Assembly (NCBI GenBank): GCA_017616925.1
Contig: JAFZXG010000028.1
Span: forward strand, 1 to 5,831
DNA length: 5,831 nt
Direction of reading: 5' to 3'
DNA from: Clostridia bacterium
Lineage (GTDB): Bacteria; Bacillota; Clostridia; Christensenellales; Borkfalkiaceae
Made by a program: the position numbers and the translations under genes. The number at the start of each line of letters is the position of its first letter. Within the stretch, counting starts at the first letter, position 1. The notes under the pieces are model-generated. The model had not been told where the DNA came from. It saw only the letters and a list, made by a program, of their open reading frames with translations, and ran no database searches. Below, piece after piece: positions 4,781 to 5,831 of the stretch.

Positions 4781-5263
4781 ATGTCTCGCTTAAGTGAAGC
4801 GGCGGTAGAGAAGATCAACGCGATCTGCGACAGATACGCTGAAGAGAAAACCCCGCTTATGATGATTCTTTCGGATATCCAGAAAGAATACGGCTACATA
4901 CCTTTGGAAGTTCAGGAACTGGTTTCCGAACGCACGGGGATACCGGTCGCCGAAATTTACGGTGTCGTAACGTTCTATTCGTTCTTCTCGTTAAAACCGA
5001 AGGGAAAGTACGTTATCGGTTGCTGTCTCGGTACCGCTTGCTACGTAAAAGGTGCGAAACAGATCATCGAAAAAGTGTCCGAAGTTCTCGGCATCAAACC
5101 CGGTGAAACTACCGCGGACGGTATGTTTACTTTGGACGCGCTGCGTTGTATCGGCGCTTGCGGTATCGCTCCCGCCGTCAATATCAACGGCAAAGTCTAT
5201 CCCAAGATGACCGTGGACGCCGTGCCCGCGCTCATCGAAAAGTACAAAGGGGGTAAAGCGTAA
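4781..5263 (+). CDS. NuoE/HydC-like [2Fe-2S] thioredoxin-fold subunit (probably of a bifurcating hydrogenase)
   Basis: The 160-residue protein belongs to the 24-kDa NADH dehydrogenase (NuoE) family: an N-terminal helical part (about 1-72, with the family stretch EYGYIPLEVQELVSERTGIP and IYGVVTFYSFF) and a C-terminal thioredoxin-like [2Fe-2S] domain. The four cluster ligands are visible as C82-x4-C87 and C123-x3-C127 (CIGACGIAP). It passes electrons to or from the flavin subunit encoded next. In fermentative Bacillota this pair usually belongs to a soluble NAD(P)-linked [FeFe]-hydrogenase (HydABC or Hnd) rather than complex I, and the fused [2Fe-2S] domain on the next protein supports that; a formate dehydrogenase partner is also possible. 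Its stop and the next start overlap (TAATG). The start is set by the AAAGGAGGA site 6 nt upstream. Confidence 0.93.
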   Translation: MSRLSEAAVEKINAICDRYAEEKTPLMMILSDIQKEYGYIPLEVQELVSERTGIPVAEIYGVVTFYSFFSLKPKGKYVIGCCLGTACYVKGAKQIIEKVSEVLGIKPGETTADGMFTLDALRCIGACGIAPAVNINGKVYPKMTVDAVPALIEKYKGGKA

Positions 5264-5831
5264 TGATTAAGAATTACGAAGAGTTCAACGTTAAATCCGA
5301 AAAGTGCGCCGAGTGCTTAAAGACTAAATTCTCGGGCGCGGACGGTAAAAGACACATATTGATCTGCGGCGGTACGGGCTGTCTTTCGACGGGTGCCGCG
5401 GCGATCAAGGAAGAATTCGAAAAGAAAATAGTCGAAAAAGGTTTACAGGACAAGGTCGATATCAATCAGGTCGGTTGTTTCGGTATGTGTTCGCAAGGAC
5501 CTTTCATCAAGATATTCCCCGAAGAGACTCTTTACCGTATGCTTAAAGTCGAGGACGTCGAAGAGATCTTAAGCGAAGACATAGGGAACGGCAAGATAGT
5601 CGAAAGACTTTTGTACGTCGATCCCGTTTCCAAACAGAAGATAGTAAAACAGGACGATATCCCGTTCTATAAAAAACAGGTGCATATCGCTCTGCACGCC
5701 GTAGGCAGCATCGATCCCGAAGATATAAACGAAGCCCTTGCGGCAGGAGCGTTTAAGGGACTTGTCCGCGCGCTTTCGATGGACAGGAAAGAAGTTATCG
5801 ACGAGATACTGAATTCGGGACTTCGCGGGCG
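5263..5831 (+). CDS. NuoF/HydB-like flavin subunit, N-terminal part, cut by window edge
   Basis: The first 189 codons of a protein expected to be near 600 residues. A thioredoxin-like [2Fe-2S] domain comes first (about 30-115) with ligands C35-x4-C40 (CGGTGCLSTGA) and C72-x3-C76 (VGCFGMCSQGP). Then follow the lead-in IPFYKKQVHIALHAVGSIDP (133-152) and the beginning of the NuoF FMN/NADH domain, ending at NSGLRG, just before the expected Gly-rich NADH-binding loop. This N-terminal fusion is characteristic of HydB/HndC, not of classical NuoF, and implies an NAD(P)H-oxidising subunit of a soluble bifurcating complex. Residues 15-18 (CAEC) add a Cys pair outside the recognised cluster motifs. The ATG (5263-5265) overlaps the previous stop by one base, and AAAGGGGG about 9 nt upstream is its ribosome binding site. 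The catalytic hydrogenase gene would be expected beyond the right edge. Confidence 0.93.
   Translation, partial: MIKNYEEFNVKSEKCAECLKTKFSGADGKRHILICGGTGCLSTGAAAIKEEFEKKIVEKGLQDKVDINQVGCFGMCSQGPFIKIFPEETLYRMLKVEDVEEILSEDIGNGKIVERLLYVDPVSKQKIVKQDDIPFYKKQVHIALHAVGSIDPEDINEALAAGAFKGLVRALSMDRKEVIDEILNSGLRG

Overview
The window reads as a chromosomal segment of a Gram-positive, anaerobic member of the Bacillota, most likely a clostridial lineage. The signs are near-consensus sigma-A promoters, purine-rich ribosome binding sites, TTG and GTG starts, a clostridial-type tetrahydrofolate (THF) riboswitch, a SpoVB-type flippase, a DUF421/DUF4363 pair, and the first two genes of what looks like an NADH-linked electron-bifurcating [FeFe]-hydrogenase operon. 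The genus cannot be named from this sequence. No rRNA, tRNA, insertion sequence, CRISPR array or phage gene is visible, and gene density is high.

Layout. From 1 to 1850 three genes read on the minus strand: DUF421 membrane protein (1167-1850), DUF4363 protein (796-1173, overlapping it by 7 nt), then nagA (GlcNAc-6-P deacetylase, 724 down to the left edge, truncated), which has its own consensus promoter. From 1897 to 2810 there is a complete plus-strand folate uptake unit: consensus promoter, THF riboswitch, an expression platform with a hairpin that hides the ribosome binding site, folT (ECF transporter substrate-binding subunit), and a strong intrinsic terminator. The folT and DUF421 promoters are divergent and share one -35 region. 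From 2762 to 4297 a SpoVB/MOP-family lipid flippase reads on the minus strand; its last codons overlap the end of folT and contain folT's terminator. From 4364 to 4642 is a small two-LysM protein on the plus strand with no signal peptide and no visible ribosome binding site. From 4714 to the right edge a consensus-like promoter drives a NuoE/HydC-like [2Fe-2S] protein and the N-terminal third of a NuoF/HydB-like subunit.

How the parts relate. The genes belong to separate functions: amino-sugar catabolism, folate salvage, envelope or spore peptidoglycan, and redox metabolism. The most informative element is the non-coding one. The THF riboswitch at 1932-2024 makes the substrate of the downstream S component folate, and its 5' strand can pair alternatively with the anti-Shine-Dalgarno strand, which gives a concrete switching model. 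I found no convincing evidence of a wholly new multi-gene system; the unusual points are regulatory architecture and gene overlap.
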